From positions 1-36,807 of the forward strand of contig JACNLL010000047.1 in NCBI GenBank assembly GCA_014381545.1: 36,807 bases of DNA, given 5' to 3'. The notes below the pieces were generated by a model. That model ran no database searches and was not told the origin of the DNA. It saw only the letters and a list, made by a program, of their open reading frames with translations. The translations under genes and the position numbers were made by a program. The DNA is from Candidatus Desulfaltia bathyphila (GTDB lineage: Bacteria > Desulfobacterota > Desulfobacteria > Desulfobacterales > ETH-SRB1). This document shows, one piece after another, positions 24,880 to 34,093 of this stretch (the first letter of the stretch is position 1; each line of letters starts with the position of its first letter).

Positions 24880-25172
24880 AAGATAAAAAGAAAAAATATC
24901 CATCCTGTTTTGGAATTATTGAGGTTGTTTTCCCAAAAGCAGATGATGGCCTGAGAACCACTCCGGATGCTTGTCTTGAGTGTGCCCATAAAACTCAGTG
25001 CCTGAGATCAGCCATGAAGGAATTGGAAGGGCTCAAGGTCCGTGAAGAATTTGTAGACAGGGCATATGAGTCGGGTATGATAGGTTTTCTGGATAGATGG
25101 TCCAAAAAAAAGGGGTTAAGCCGCAGGATAAAGGAGCAGAAAAGCAAAGATAAAGTGACTAAAGTAAACTAA
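24876..25172 (+). CDS. Small four-cysteine protein coupled to radC, unrecognised
   Basis: A 98-residue basic protein with four cysteines: C11 in PSCFGI and the C33-X2-C36-X5-C42 cluster in DACLECAHKTQCLR. The spacing suggests a zinc or iron-sulfur site rather than random cysteines. The C-terminal third is very lysine/arginine-rich (RWSKKKGLSRRIKEQKSK), compatible with nucleic-acid binding. Its ATG overlaps the radC stop (ATGA), so it is translationally coupled to a DNA-repair-family gene. I do not recognise the family and assign no function. Confidence 0.7.
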   Translation: MKDKKKKYPSCFGIIEVVFPKADDGLRTTPDACLECAHKTQCLRSAMKELEGLKVREEFVDRAYESGMIGFLDRWSKKKGLSRRIKEQKSKDKVTKVN

Positions 25173-25276
25173 AGTTAAAGAATCGATTCGCTCTATTTTT
25201 AAATTTTGAGTTATGAGTTTTTAATTCAAAACTGAGAATTTAAAATTCAAAATTATTCAGATTCAGGAGATATATA

Positions 25277-26473
25277 ATGAAATCAATCAAAGAAATAGAT
25301 ATTACAAACAAGAGGGTTTTTATCAGGGTCGATTTTAATGTTCCTATGGATGAACAGCAGAATATTATGGATGACACCAGGATTCGGTCTGTTCTTCCCA
25401 CATTAAGATATGCTCTGGACAATAAGGCAAAGCTGATCATAGCTTCACACATGGGCAGACCAAAAAGAAAGAAATCTCCTAAACTAAGCCTTAAACCAAT
25501 AGCCAAACGGCTGGGCAGACTGCTTGAAAAAGATGTGAAGATGGCAAACGACTGTATAGGGCCTGATGTAAAATCCCTTATATCAGCTATGAAAGCAGGC
25601 GATATTATTCTTCTTGAAAACTTACGATTCCATCGAGAAGAACAGGAAAATAACGATGAATTTGCCAAAAAGCTTGCGTCGCTTTGCGATATATATGTAA
25701 ATAATGCTTTTGCCGTATCACACCGTGTCAACGCTTCTGTCGTGGCTATTACAAAATATGCGCCTGTCTCGGTTTCCGGCTTCCTGCTTCAAAAAGAAAT
25801 CGGTTATTTTTCAAAGATAATGGCCGATCCGCAACACCCTCTTGTCGCAATTATCGGCGGCGCAAAAGTATCTGACAAGCTTATGGCATTAGATAACATG
25901 CTGGATCACGTTGATAAGTTCATAATCGGCGGAGCCATGGCAAACACCTTTTTGAAAAGCAAAGGCTATGATCTTGGGAAGTCAAAAATCGAAGAAGATC
26001 TTGTAGGGGCAGCCGGATCGATCATGAAAAAAGCAGCCAAACGCAAAGTTAAGTTCTATCTTCCGATTGATGCCGTAGTTGCAAGACGCCTTGATTCAAA
26101 AGCTCAAACAAAGGTAGTGCCTACACAGGAGATCCCTGAAAACTGGATGGCCCTGGATATAGGCCCTGCCACTTCTTTGCTCTTTTCCGAAGTTCTTTAT
26201 AACGCAAAAACAGTAATTTGGAATGGCCCCATGGGTGTGTTTGAAATCGATTCTTTCAGCAGGGGCACAATTGCCATGGTTCACAGTGTAGCCAACTGCT
26301 ATGCCCTCTCTATTGTCGGCGGAGGCGATACAGATGTGGCTGTCCATAAAGAAATGGCAGACGACAGGATAACATATATTTCAACAGGTGGCGGGGCATT
26401 TCTCACCATGTTAGAAGGAAAGATATTGCCTGCAGCAACTGCCCTGGAAGATTCTGAAAAAAAATGGCTATAA
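25277..26473 (+). CDS. pgk: Phosphoglycerate kinase
   Basis: Interconverts 1,3-bisphosphoglycerate and 3-phosphoglycerate with ATP formation. Signature [14 protein letters not shown] at the N-terminus, then [34 protein letters not shown] and the nucleotide-binding [11 protein letters not shown] with STGGGAFL. 398 aa is normal. CAGGAG lies 8 bases before the ATG. The stop overlaps the following TVP38-like gene by 10 bases. Confidence 0.97.
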   Translation: MKSIKEIDITNKRVFIRVDFNVPMDEQQNIMDDTRIRSVLPTLRYALDNKAKLIIASHMGRPKRKKSPKLSLKPIAKRLGRLLEKDVKMANDCIGPDVKSLISAMKAGDIILLENLRFHREEQENNDEFAKKLASLCDIYVNNAFAVSHRVNASVVAITKYAPVSVSGFLLQKEIGYFSKIMADPQHPLVAIIGGAKVSDKLMALDNMLDHVDKFIIGGAMANTFLKSKGYDLGKSKIEEDLVGAAGSIMKKAAKRKVKFYLPIDAVVARRLDSKAQTKVVPTQEIPENWMALDIGPATSLLFSEVLYNAKTVIWNGPMGVFEIDSFSRGTIAMVHSVANCYALSIVGGGDTDVAVHKEMADDRITYISTGGGAFLTMLEGKILPAATALEDSEKKWL

Positions 26474-27171
26474 AGTCTTTTTCCGGCAAACATATTGCTT
26501 TAATACTTATAATTTTATTCTCCCTTGCATTGCCTGCTTATTTTTACAGGATGCAATTATGGGAAAGTATTACGCAGTGGTATAATCTTTTTGTTGACAG
26601 AGAAAAGGTTACAATATTTATCAAATCATTCGGCTGGGCAGCGCCTGTAATTTTTATGATCATTCAGACTCTACAGGTGCTTTTTGCTCCTGTCCCCGGT
26701 GAAGTTAGCGGCTTTATCGGAGGCTATCTGTTCGGAGCAACTAAAGGTTTCTTGTATTCCAGCATGGCTCTGACCATAGGATCGTTGATCAATTTTGCTA
26801 TTGGTCGCTTTCTGGGAAAACATTATATCAGAAAGCTTATCCCAACCGTTTATTTAAACAAATTCGACACTATTTTAAAACGACAGGGGATTTTTGTTTC
26901 TTTTATTTTATTTGTTTTCCCAGGCTTTCCAAAAGACTACTTTTGTTTTTTCCTTGGCTTAAGCTCTATTCCCGCCAAGATTTTCATTATTATTGCCTGC
27001 ATAGGACGCATGCCCGGGACATTTATGCTAAGCCTTCAGGGAGCATCGATTTATGAACAAAATTATAAGCTGTTCGCTATTGTCCTTGGCTTAAGTCTTG
27101 TTGTTGCCCTATTTGCATACATGCGCAGAGAAACTCTTTATCAGTGGGTGGAAAGGTCTAACAATAAATAA
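26464..27171 (+). CDS. TVP38/TMEM64 (DedA-like) family membrane protein
   Basis: A polytopic membrane protein of the SNARE-associated/DedA superfamily; bacterial members have been linked to lipid carrier or phospholipid scrambling. Hydrophobic segments include [36 protein letters not shown], and the hallmark [13 protein letters not shown] with [15 protein letters not shown] later [17 protein letters not shown] re-entrant motif and two C-terminal helices follow. 235 aa is typical. It overlaps the pgk stop by 10 bases, so it is translationally coupled; the biological link to glycolysis is unclear. Confidence 0.88.
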   Translation: MAIKSFSGKHIALILIILFSLALPAYFYRMQLWESITQWYNLFVDREKVTIFIKSFGWAAPVIFMIIQTLQVLFAPVPGEVSGFIGGYLFGATKGFLYSSMALTIGSLINFAIGRFLGKHYIRKLIPTVYLNKFDTILKRQGIFVSFILFVFPGFPKDYFCFFLGLSSIPAKIFIIIACIGRMPGTFMLSLQGASIYEQNYKLFAIVLGLSLVVALFAYMRRETLYQWVERSNNK

Positions 27172-27251
27172 TCGGCTGTTGACGGTTGAAGTAAATGATG
27201 ATAATTAGTTTACTAATTGGAAAAATAAAAAAATACAACGGGGCTTGAAAA

Positions 27252-28337
27252 TTGATCGGCACAGTGGAAAAAAAACTTGCATTCTGGACCGTAAGGGAGG
27301 AACTTAGCCAGGCAAACAGATTAAGGCGCTCATATTACGAGCTTTTGAGAGATGAGCTTGATCAATTTCTGATCCAGTATGGCCTAATAAATTCCTATAC
27401 AAATTTTACCAACAAAAAACTTCCTTATCCCTTTGTTGAAAAACGGGAACTCAAACCACGCGCTCGCATCCCGGATATTGAATACGAATGCCAGAATACC
27501 TTTCTTGTAATCTTTATCGAAGACACACTACCTGCAACCCACAAGAAATATATTAGATTCTTTGATGTTAACAAAACCACAAAGGCTAATTTACTTCTCT
27601 CCAAGACCCTTCCTCTTTCAAAAAAGTTTGACAGGAATCAAAAACACTTAGAGTCTGTCCATTTTTTTAATTTTTTAAAGGTTCTTCTTCCGCTCGATTA
27701 TGCCCTTCTTCTTCAAAGGAATCCGGCCAGCAAGGCCAGAGACCGATATGATCTTTCCCACTTTCATGTTAGAATAGACTGGCCGATTGCTGAGGCCGCA
27801 GAAGATCTTGCGCAAAGTATTCGATATATATCAAAGGATCTTTATGAAAAAGGGGATAAATACGCTGAAGATATACAGAAAAAGTTTTTCGGATATTACG
27901 GACTCCCTGTAATGTCCGGAGGAAGAAGAACGGCAGCCATAGTGGCGGCCCAGTATTTGAAAAGGCTCCCGTGTATCTCAACCGTGTACGCAGGAAGCAG
28001 TGAATCAAGAGCTCTTATACGCATTTCTGAAAGGGGAACCTCTAAATCGGTCCTAATTAAGCTCACAGAGGAAGAGATGAAACAGACTGCAGAGGATAAT
28101 AATCTTGCGTTGCAGACTTTCAAGAAGAACTATATGATTTCCCGAAACAAAAAGAACGGTGTGTTTATTTTCCAGACCACCTATTCATTTACAGAACATG
28201 CCAAACCGCCTGATGACGGCAAACTGAGAGAACTTATCCCTGATCTTTATATGCTGACGGTCAGCGGCCAGCATATACTTCCAAAACCCGGCGTGTGGAA
28301 GTATCCCCTCCTTTCGTTAAATATTATTTATTCATAA
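27252..28337 (+). CDS. Conserved-looking hypothetical protein (361 aa)
   Basis: Not recognised. The protein is soluble, with no signal peptide or transmembrane segment. The first ~60 residues are helical and charged (ELSQANRLRRSYYELLRDEL). A central region has RIPDIEYECQNTFLVIFIEDTLP and LSHFHVRIDWPIAEAAEDLAQ, and the C-terminus ends in TVSGQHILPKPGVWKYPLLS. It has a TTG start at 27252 behind CGGGGC, and a GTG at 27264 is an alternative. It is isolated by 80 bases from the TVP38-like gene and followed by a GTAACCG-family inverted repeat. The long open frame with coherent composition makes it a real gene. Confidence 0.72.
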   Translation: MIGTVEKKLAFWTVREELSQANRLRRSYYELLRDELDQFLIQYGLINSYTNFTNKKLPYPFVEKRELKPRARIPDIEYECQNTFLVIFIEDTLPATHKKYIRFFDVNKTTKANLLLSKTLPLSKKFDRNQKHLESVHFFNFLKVLLPLDYALLLQRNPASKARDRYDLSHFHVRIDWPIAEAAEDLAQSIRYISKDLYEKGDKYAEDIQKKFFGYYGLPVMSGGRRTAAIVAAQYLKRLPCISTVYAGSSESRALIRISERGTSKSVLIKLTEEEMKQTAEDNNLALQTFKKNYMISRNKKNGVFIFQTTYSFTEHAKPPDDGKLRELIPDLYMLTVSGQHILPKPGVWKYPLLSLNIIYS

Positions 28338-28393
28338 GTAACCGCTCACGGTTTACAACTGTGAGCTGTGAACCGACAACCGTGAACGGTTAC
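28338..28393. repeat. GTAACCG-family inverted repeat between convergent genes
   Basis: GTAACCGCTCACGGTT and AACCGTGAACGGTTAC form a 16-bp inverted pair with one mismatch. The centre also contains GTGAGCTGTGAACCG. It lies between convergent stop codons, so a bidirectional transcription-end role is possible, but there is no T-run. Confidence 0.8.
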
Positions 28394-28401
28394 ATTCATA
28401 A

Positions 28402-28860
28402 TTAATCTATATCCTTCATCATTGCTATTTCATCACAATCCGGGAACTTAATGCACAGCAGGCAGTCCCCCCAGATTTTAAGCGGGAGCTTAGATCTCTC
28501 TATTTCCACAAAACCGTATTTCTTAAAAAATTCAGGCTGGTAGGTAAGAGTAAATACCTTTTTCATATTATATGATTTTGCCTCGGAAAGGGCTGCTTCT
28601 GTGAGCGTTGAGCCGATATTTTTACCAGTGTGCTCAGGCTGAACCGCTAACGACCGTATTTCCGCCAAGTCCTCCCAGCAAAATTGCAAAGCACAGCAAC
28701 CCAGAACTTTATTTTCCTGATTATCCACGTATACCGAAAAATCCCTGAGATGATCATAAAGTTCACTTAAAGGCCGAGATAGAAGTTCTCCTTTTTTTCC
28801 GTATTCATTAAGAAGCCGGTGTATAGCTTTTATGTCATCTATTTTCGCTTTTCGAATCAT
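28402..28860 (-). CDS. argA: Short-type N-acetylglutamate synthase (GNAT)
   Basis: A stand-alone GNAT acetyltransferase resembling the short N-acetylglutamate synthases reported in deltaproteobacteria such as Geobacter, which start arginine synthesis by acetylating glutamate. The acetyl-CoA loop is VQPEHTGKNIGSTL after EIRSLAV. FFKKYGFVEIERSKLPLKIW and the terminal cysteine-bearing KFPDCDEIAM are characteristic. 152 aa fits. The amino-acid-kinase domain of classical ArgA is absent, as expected for this type. It starts at ATG 28860. A generic GNAT with another substrate cannot be ruled out, and no arg genes are adjacent. Confidence 0.78.
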   Translation of the reverse strand: MIRKAKIDDIKAIHRLLNEYGKKGELLSRPLSELYDHLRDFSVYVDNQENKVLGCCALQFCWEDLAEIRSLAVQPEHTGKNIGSTLTEAALSEAKSYNMKKVFTLTYQPEFFKKYGFVEIERSKLPLKIWGDCLLCIKFPDCDEIAMMKDID

Positions 28861-28912
28861 AATAATTTACATACCATCATTGTTGATTAAATCAAGCAGG
28901 AAAGTCGCAAAC

Positions 28913-29644
28913 TCAATTATGATTAAAAACATATCCTACTGACCTAACACTCTTAAAATATACAGGCTTCTTTGGATCGTCCTCAAAATATTTTCGAAAC
29001 CGCACAATAAAATTGTCCACTGTCCGTGTTGTAGTTCCTCTGGCATATCCCCACCCTATTTCCAGCAACCTGCCTCTTGAAAGAGGTTTTCCCTCGTTGG
29101 CTATAAAAAGTTTTAAAAGCTTTACCTCCTGCCCTGTCAGCTTAACCTTGCCGCATTTACAATAAGTGATTGATGTTTCAAAATCGATCCGGTTGCCGCC
29201 AAAATTATAAGTCTGCATTGAGATAGAAAAATCGGTTTTGCTTATATCCTCGCCGCCACGATGCCATGACGCCCTGACTAAAAGACGCTCTACCCTCATC
29301 AAAAATTCCTCAAGGTTGAACGGCTTTGAAAGATAATCATCCACACCGTAAGAAAACCCTTTTATCTTATCATCAGGGGATCCTTTAGCCGACAGAATCA
29401 AAATCGGAATTCGCTCATCCTCAAGACGAATATTTTGAAGCACAGACAGCCCATCAATATCCGGCAGCATTATATCTAAAATAATCAGAGCAGGCATCCA
29501 CCTTTTCCATTCTTGCAAGCCTGAAACTCCGTCACCAGCTATCTTTACATCATATCCCTGAAACGACAGATTTAATTTCAAACCCTCCGCTATATGCTTT
29601 TCATCTTCGATTACCAGAATCCGTTTTTTATCGCTATCTTTCAT
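28913..29644 (-). CDS. OmpR-family response regulator
   Basis: A two-component transcription factor. The receiver domain runs from ILVIEDEKHIAEGL, with phospho-acceptor D57 in LIILDIMLPDIDG and the conserved lysine in YLSKPFNLEEF. The C-terminal winged helix follows (LTGQEVKLLKLFIANEG, RTVDNFIVRFRKYFEDDP, VRSVGYVF). Between the domains is a short linker with YCKCGKV. The track starts at 29710, but ATG 29644 with AGGGATT upstream gives a normal 243-aa protein and an 11-bp overlap with the kinase gene. Target genes are unknown; 11-bp direct repeats before the kinase gene may be its binding site. Confidence 0.92.
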   Translation of the reverse strand: MKDSDKKRILVIEDEKHIAEGLKLNLSFQGYDVKIAGDGVSGLQEWKRWMPALIILDIMLPDIDGLSVLQNIRLEDERIPILILSAKGSPDDKIKGFSYGVDDYLSKPFNLEEFLMRVERLLVRASWHRGGEDISKTDFSISMQTYNFGGNRIDFETSITYCKCGKVKLTGQEVKLLKLFIANEGKPLSRGRLLEIGWGYARGTTTRTVDNFIVRFRKYFEDDPKKPVYFKSVRSVGYVFNHN

Positions 29645-30599
29645 AATCCCTAATCCCTGATAAATTGAAGGTAAAGGCCGATCCCTTTCCTGTTCCTTTG
29701 CTTTCAGCAATTACCTTTCCCTTATGAATGCGAGCTATGTTCTGCACCAGATATAGCCCAAGCCCGCTGCCCCTAAGTGATATATTATCCGGACTGTTAG
29801 CCCGATAAAATTTTTTGAAGATTTTTTTGATCTCTCTTTTTTCAATTCCAATACCGTTATCTTCAAACCGGATATTTAACTTGCCTTTATTAACTGCAAA
29901 AGAAATATCAATTATTGGTTTCTTAGACCTGTTATATTTGATAGCGTTAGTCATAAGGTTCATCAAGAGCATTTCAAATAAAGACAGATTAATACGACAT
30001 AGAAAAGACCGGCCTAAAGGATTATGAATCTTGACTTCACAACCCCTGAAAAGGTGAATGTTGTTTTTATAAAACCGCTCAATTGTTTGAACAAGATCCA
30101 ATATCGCAAACTCCCTTCCATAGCTCTTGCTCTCAATTCCGGCAAGATTCAAGATTCGGCTAATATTATCAGAAAGCTGGGTAACATCCTGAATCATATA
30201 ACCTATATATTTTAACCGATCCTCCCTTGAAAGCTCATGTTTTTCAAATGTTTCAAGATACAATTTTAAAGAAGTAACAGGGGTTTTCAGCTCATGAGTA
30301 AAATTGTTGATAAAGTTGCGCTGCGTCCTGTAAAGTTGCAATGCCTTATGATGATATACAAAGATAATAAATATCCCCATCAAGATAATCCCGACAAGTA
30401 TCGAAAGTACCATAATTACCACCCAGGTCTGAGATTCCAGAACCTGTTCGGGATCGAGATTTAACTCCAGCACAACCTTCTTTAAACCCGCGCTTACCTC
30501 CATATACCAGTAAATATACAAAAAAAGAGACAAGGCCAGGGCCACGATAGAAAATATTAAAATAAGGATGGGATGAAAAAACCACTTTGATCGATACAT
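29634..30599 (-). CDS. Membrane sensor histidine kinase
   Basis: The partner kinase of the response regulator, whose gene it overlaps. Two transmembrane helices (ILILIFSIVALALSLFLYIYWY and VVIMVLSILVGIILMGIFIIFV) bracket a very short extracytoplasmic segment of about 35 residues. There is little room for a ligand domain, and sensing may occur in the membrane or through a partner. The HisKA motif is FTHELKTPVTSL; the ATPase domain has LMTNAIKYN, FEDNGIGIEKRE and LRGSGLGLYLVQNIA. I prefer ATG 30599 (321 aa) to the track's TTG 30632, because the extra segment overlaps 11-bp direct repeats. No strong Shine-Dalgarno sequence precedes either start. Confidence 0.88.
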   Translation of the reverse strand: MYRSKWFFHPILILIFSIVALALSLFLYIYWYMEVSAGLKKVVLELNLDPEQVLESQTWVVIMVLSILVGIILMGIFIIFVYHHKALQLYRTQRNFINNFTHELKTPVTSLKLYLETFEKHELSREDRLKYIGYMIQDVTQLSDNISRILNLAGIESKSYGREFAILDLVQTIERFYKNNIHLFRGCEVKIHNPLGRSFLCRINLSLFEMLLMNLMTNAIKYNRSKKPIIDISFAVNKGKLNIRFEDNGIGIEKREIKKIFKKFYRANSPDNISLRGSGLGLYLVQNIARIHKGKVIAESKGTGKGSAFTFNLSGIRDYER

Positions 30600-30607
30600 A
30601 GGCTGTC

Positions 30608-30629
30608 TTGTGTAAAACTTTTGTAAAAC
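30608..30629 (-). promoter_or_regulatory. Tandem 11-bp direct repeat upstream of the kinase/regulator operon
   Basis: TTGTGTAAAAC (30608-30618) is followed immediately by TTTTGTAAAAC (30619-30629), matching at nine of eleven positions. An 11-bp period is the usual operator architecture for OmpR/PhoB-type regulators, which this operon encodes. It is immediately upstream of ATG 30599, so it could be an autoregulatory site. Prediction only. Confidence 0.4.
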
Positions 30630-30728
30630 CAAAAAAACTACTGTAATTTAATTAACTTTTTTGTAATACTTTAATATTAATGAATTCGTAAAAGGTCAAA
30701 CTCTCAGGTATCAGGGATCATATAATAT

Positions 30729-32585
30729 ATGCAAAATTATTACCACACATTTCATATTCCTGTTATGGGCACAGGACATTCAGTCGACACCCCTATCCGT
30801 GTTGCCCCATTTGGCATTACCTCTGTAATTTCTCTCGTAGATGATATTTTACTTGAAAAAATCAGAAAATATTACTGCGATATGTATTCAATGCAGTATC
30901 ACAGGATTCTTAAGAATGCAAAGGATGGCAGGGCAAGACGGATTACAGCCTATCTTGAAACAGTCGGCAAGATAGTTCAGATTAAAATGGAGAATATCAA
31001 AGAACAGCCTTTTTTTAAAAAAAACGACAAAACAAAATACTTTGAGCTTCTGCCTGATAAATCCCGGCTAAAAACTGAATACAACAAACTTCTAAAAATG
31101 AAGGCCGGACTTAAAAGAAATGTACTGGCAAAAGATTTGACCAATAGAATGCGGCCCGGCTCTATCGACGTCAACATTATGGTTAAACTTGACCGGATTT
31201 ATCATGACAATATCCTCCCTATTTCTGATGAATTCAGCGATGCCAAAACAGCGCTTAGAGGATATGCCGACAGCAGCCTCGAGTCAGCCATCATATTTTC
31301 AGCGGGCATCAATCAACGTTTGTTCGATTATATGACCCGTTTTAAGGAGTTTTACAGAAACAAAACAGGTAAAATCAAAAAGAAAATAATTCTAAAGGTC
31401 AGCGATTTCCGCTCAGCCCTTATCCAGGGCAAGTTTTTGGCAAAAAAAGGGTTGGAAGTATATGAATTCCGAATTGAATCAGGGCTTAATTGCGGAGGTC
31501 ATGCCTTTGCTTCAAACGGAATTTTACTTCCCAGTCTTTTAAAGGAATTCAAAGAAAAACGTGACGGCCTCACGGCAAAATTCCTGCCCCTGATACAAAA
31601 ATATTACAAAAAAATGGGCTGGAAATATCCTGAAAAGGCTTTAAGCACCAGACCGGTTATTACCGTCCAGGGCGGAATCGGCACTAACGGCGAAGACCGC
31701 AGGCTCAGAGAGCAGTTTGGAATGGATCTTACAGGCTGGGCCAGCCCTTTTTTGCTGGTTCCTGAAACCACCTGCATAGATGCCCCCACACGTGAGCTTC
31801 TAAGACAGGCCGGCAAAGAGGATCTTTATCTGAGCGACATCTCACCCATTGAAATCCCCTTTAATAATATACACAAATGCGGATCTGAAATCTGGACAAA
31901 GAAAAGAGTCGCAAAGGGAAAGCCAGGCTCCCCATGCGCCAAGGGTTTTCTTGTATCTAATACCGAGTTCACAAAACAGCCAATCTGTCTTGCCTCCAGT
32001 CAGTATCAGAAAATGAAGCTAAAGGAAATAAAGAATATGGAGATTTCTGCCAAAGAAAAGGAAAGGCTGATCCAAAAAGTTGTTGAAAAAACATGTCTAT
32101 GTGATCATCTGGGGAATGGAGCCCTTATCGCTTTAGGAATCGCCGGTAAAAAGAGTTCGCCTCAGTCAATATGCCCGGGGCCCAATATTGCCTGGTATAA
32201 CAGATTATATTCGCTTAGAGAGATGGTAAGCCATATTTACGGAAGAGGTCGATCGCTGGTTCCATCAAAACGGCCGCACATGTTTGCCGCTGAGATAGTG
32301 ATGTATGTGGACTATTTTGAAAAACTGATAACTCATAACGCCTACACCCAGATCGAAATAAAAAGACTGCGTGAGTTTAAAGACAATCTTGAACAGGGAA
32401 TGGATATTTGCCTTGATATTGCCAAAATGAATCCGTATCATGGAGAAAATTTGGCGTCCATTCCTCCATGCGTTGAAGAGCAAAGAAAACGCTTGATAGT
32501 TATCTATGCCTCTTTTAAAAAAAATAACATAATAACAATTACGCAAAAGCATAAGGATAACACACCCGCAATGATGGCTTTGTAA
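30729..32585 (+). CDS. Large conserved-type hypothetical, first gene of a GT4/HAD unit
   Basis: A 618-aa cytoplasmic-looking protein that I do not recognise functionally; it resembles uncharacterised proteins seen in other anaerobes. The N-terminus HIPVMGTGHSVDTPIRVAPF is strikingly motif-like. A middle block reads ILKVSDFRSALIQGKFL. ITVQGGIGTNGEDRR, with GWASPFLLVPETT after it, recalls the phosphate-binding glycine turns of TIM-barrel flavin enzymes, though that is speculative. The C-terminal third is cysteine-bearing (GSPCAKGF, PICLASS, KTCLCDHLGNGALIALG, SICPGPNIAWYN), so a metal or Fe-S site is possible. The glycosyltransferase gene starts 1 base after its stop, so the two are cotranscribed. 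ATG 30729 lacks a strong ribosome-binding site. Confidence 0.78.
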   Translation: MQNYYHTFHIPVMGTGHSVDTPIRVAPFGITSVISLVDDILLEKIRKYYCDMYSMQYHRILKNAKDGRARRITAYLETVGKIVQIKMENIKEQPFFKKNDKTKYFELLPDKSRLKTEYNKLLKMKAGLKRNVLAKDLTNRMRPGSIDVNIMVKLDRIYHDNILPISDEFSDAKTALRGYADSSLESAIIFSAGINQRLFDYMTRFKEFYRNKTGKIKKKIILKVSDFRSALIQGKFLAKKGLEVYEFRIESGLNCGGHAFASNGILLPSLLKEFKEKRDGLTAKFLPLIQKYYKKMGWKYPEKALSTRPVITVQGGIGTNGEDRRLREQFGMDLTGWASPFLLVPETTCIDAPTRELLRQAGKEDLYLSDISPIEIPFNNIHKCGSEIWTKKRVAKGKPGSPCAKGFLVSNTEFTKQPICLASSQYQKMKLKEIKNMEISAKEKERLIQKVVEKTCLCDHLGNGALIALGIAGKKSSPQSICPGPNIAWYNRLYSLREMVSHIYGRGRSLVPSKRPHMFAAEIVMYVDYFEKLITHNAYTQIEIKRLREFKDNLEQGMDICLDIAKMNPYHGENLASIPPCVEEQRKRLIVIYASFKKNNIITITQKHKDNTPAMMAL

Positions 32586-32586
32586 A

Positions 32587-33999
32587 ATGAAGATAGCCCT
32601 TGCTCATTATCATCTTAAAACCGGCGGGGTGACAACTGTCTTAAGGCAACAGATTGAAGCTGTCAAAAACGATTGTGAAATTCTTGTTCTTACGGGAGAA
32701 CTCCCTGATTCCCCCTTCCCTGCCGATATAAAACATATCCCTGGACTTGCTTATTACGGCAGGTCATCCCAAAAAATATTTAATCCAAAAAAGGTCGCGG
32801 AATCAATAATCAAGGCAATCCATTCAAAGTGGAAAGAGGGATGCAACATTCTGCATGTTCATAATCCCTTGCTTGCCAAAAATAAAATTTTCTTAAAAAT
32901 TTTACACGAGCTGCGGAAAAGGGAAATCAGGCTTTTTTTGCAGATCCATGATTTTGCGGAAGACGGCCGTCCATTATCATACTTTAATGAGGATGAATAT
33001 GTGCCTGACTGCCATTACGGGGTAATAAATTCTCGCGATTACGAGATGCTGCTTAAGGCAGGTTTAAAAAAGAAAGGTCTGCACAAGATTTTCAACACAA
33101 TAAAACCTTTCGAGTTTAAAAAAAAAGCTGCAAAAGCAGAAAACTTTGTTCTATATCCGATTCGCGCCATTAGAAGGAAAAATATCGGCGAAGCAATTCT
33201 TTTATCTTTGTTTTTCAAAAATAATGAAGCTCTTTTTATAACGCAACCGCCAAACAGCCCGATTGACATCATAAGTTATAAAGGATGGAAAAGATTTGCA
33301 GAAGAAAACAGCCTTGATGTGGTGTTTGAGGCTGGATTAAAATATGATTTTGAAAAGCTTGTACTTGCCGCAAGATTTCTTATTACAACAAGCATAACAG
33401 AAGGATTCGGCTTTTCATTTCTTGAACCATGGACAGCTAAAAAAATACTTTGCGGAAGAAAGCTTCCGGATATATGTTATGATTTCGAACAAAATGGAAT
33501 TAAGCTCGATCATCTTTATACAAAACTGCTTGTTCCTGTAAAATGGATCGACAAAAAAGATCTTTACGAAAGATGGAGGGCATCTGTTTTAAAGGCCTGC
33601 TCTTTGTTTAATTACAAAATTGATAATAACAATATTGAAAAGGGTTTCTCTGCAATAACTAACAATAATAATATTGATTTTGGGTTGTTAGACGAATCTT
33701 TTCAAAAGCAGATAATCTCCTGTGTACTCTCGGACAAAAAGAATGCAAACAGGCTACTGTCCCTTAATCCGTATCTTTCATACATAGGAGAAATAAAAAA
33801 TAAAGAGGACTTGATACAAAATAATATGAAAGCTGTGCTTGGTAATTATAATAATAGAATATATAAGAAAAAGCTTTTTGAGATTTACTCAAATGTATGC
33901 AAAAATCCGGTTAGACAGAGGATAGATAAAAAGATTCTCCTTTCAGAATTTTTGAATCTGCAAAAATTCAGCCTCCTTAAATGGGGCAATTATGTTTAA
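32587..33999 (+). CDS. GT4-like glycosyltransferase
   Basis: A GT-B fold retaining glycosyltransferase by motif. The N-terminus HYHLKTGGVTTVLRQQ has the donor-side glycine loop. LHVHNPLL and LFLQIHDFAEDGRP follow. The C-terminal domain has EGFGFSFLE, an exact EX7E motif. Some 150 extra residues after it (NNNIEKGFSAITNNNN onward) are low in recognisable features. 470 aa is long for GT4. It starts 1 base after the unknown 618-aa gene and overlaps by 8 bases the upstream ATG of the HAD gene. There are no transmembrane segments. Acceptor and sugar are unknown; no polysaccharide cluster surrounds it. Confidence 0.78.
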   Translation: MKIALAHYHLKTGGVTTVLRQQIEAVKNDCEILVLTGELPDSPFPADIKHIPGLAYYGRSSQKIFNPKKVAESIIKAIHSKWKEGCNILHVHNPLLAKNKIFLKILHELRKREIRLFLQIHDFAEDGRPLSYFNEDEYVPDCHYGVINSRDYEMLLKAGLKKKGLHKIFNTIKPFEFKKKAAKAENFVLYPIRAIRRKNIGEAILLSLFFKNNEALFITQPPNSPIDIISYKGWKRFAEENSLDVVFEAGLKYDFEKLVLAARFLITTSITEGFGFSFLEPWTAKKILCGRKLPDICYDFEQNGIKLDHLYTKLLVPVKWIDKKDLYERWRASVLKACSLFNYKIDNNNIEKGFSAITNNNNIDFGLLDESFQKQIISCVLSDKKNANRLLSLNPYLSYIGEIKNKEDLIQNNMKAVLGNYNNRIYKKKLFEIYSNVCKNPVRQRIDKKILLSEFLNLQKFSLLKWGNYV

Positions 34000-34093
34000 T
34001 AACAAGCTTATATCACAATATATAGTCCCCCTTTCCCCTATTCCGACCACACTTCGCCAGAGCGGAAACTTAAAAAAAAGATCAAATGCATGA
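33992..34093 (+). other. N-terminal segment of the HAD gene in the other frame (frame junction at A8)
   Basis: ATG 33992 with TGGGG 6 bases upstream overlaps the glycosyltransferase stop and encodes MFNNKLISQYIVPL...SGNLKK before hitting TGA at 34091. In the -1 frame the A-run continues as KKIKCMMFDVYGT, which joins smoothly to the HAD domain. The run TTAAAAAAAAG contains the AAA AAA pair that favours -1 slippage. A single missing A, transcriptional slippage or programmed -1 frameshifting would each give a 288-aa protein. Alternatively it is a short coupled leader peptide. Confidence 0.6.
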
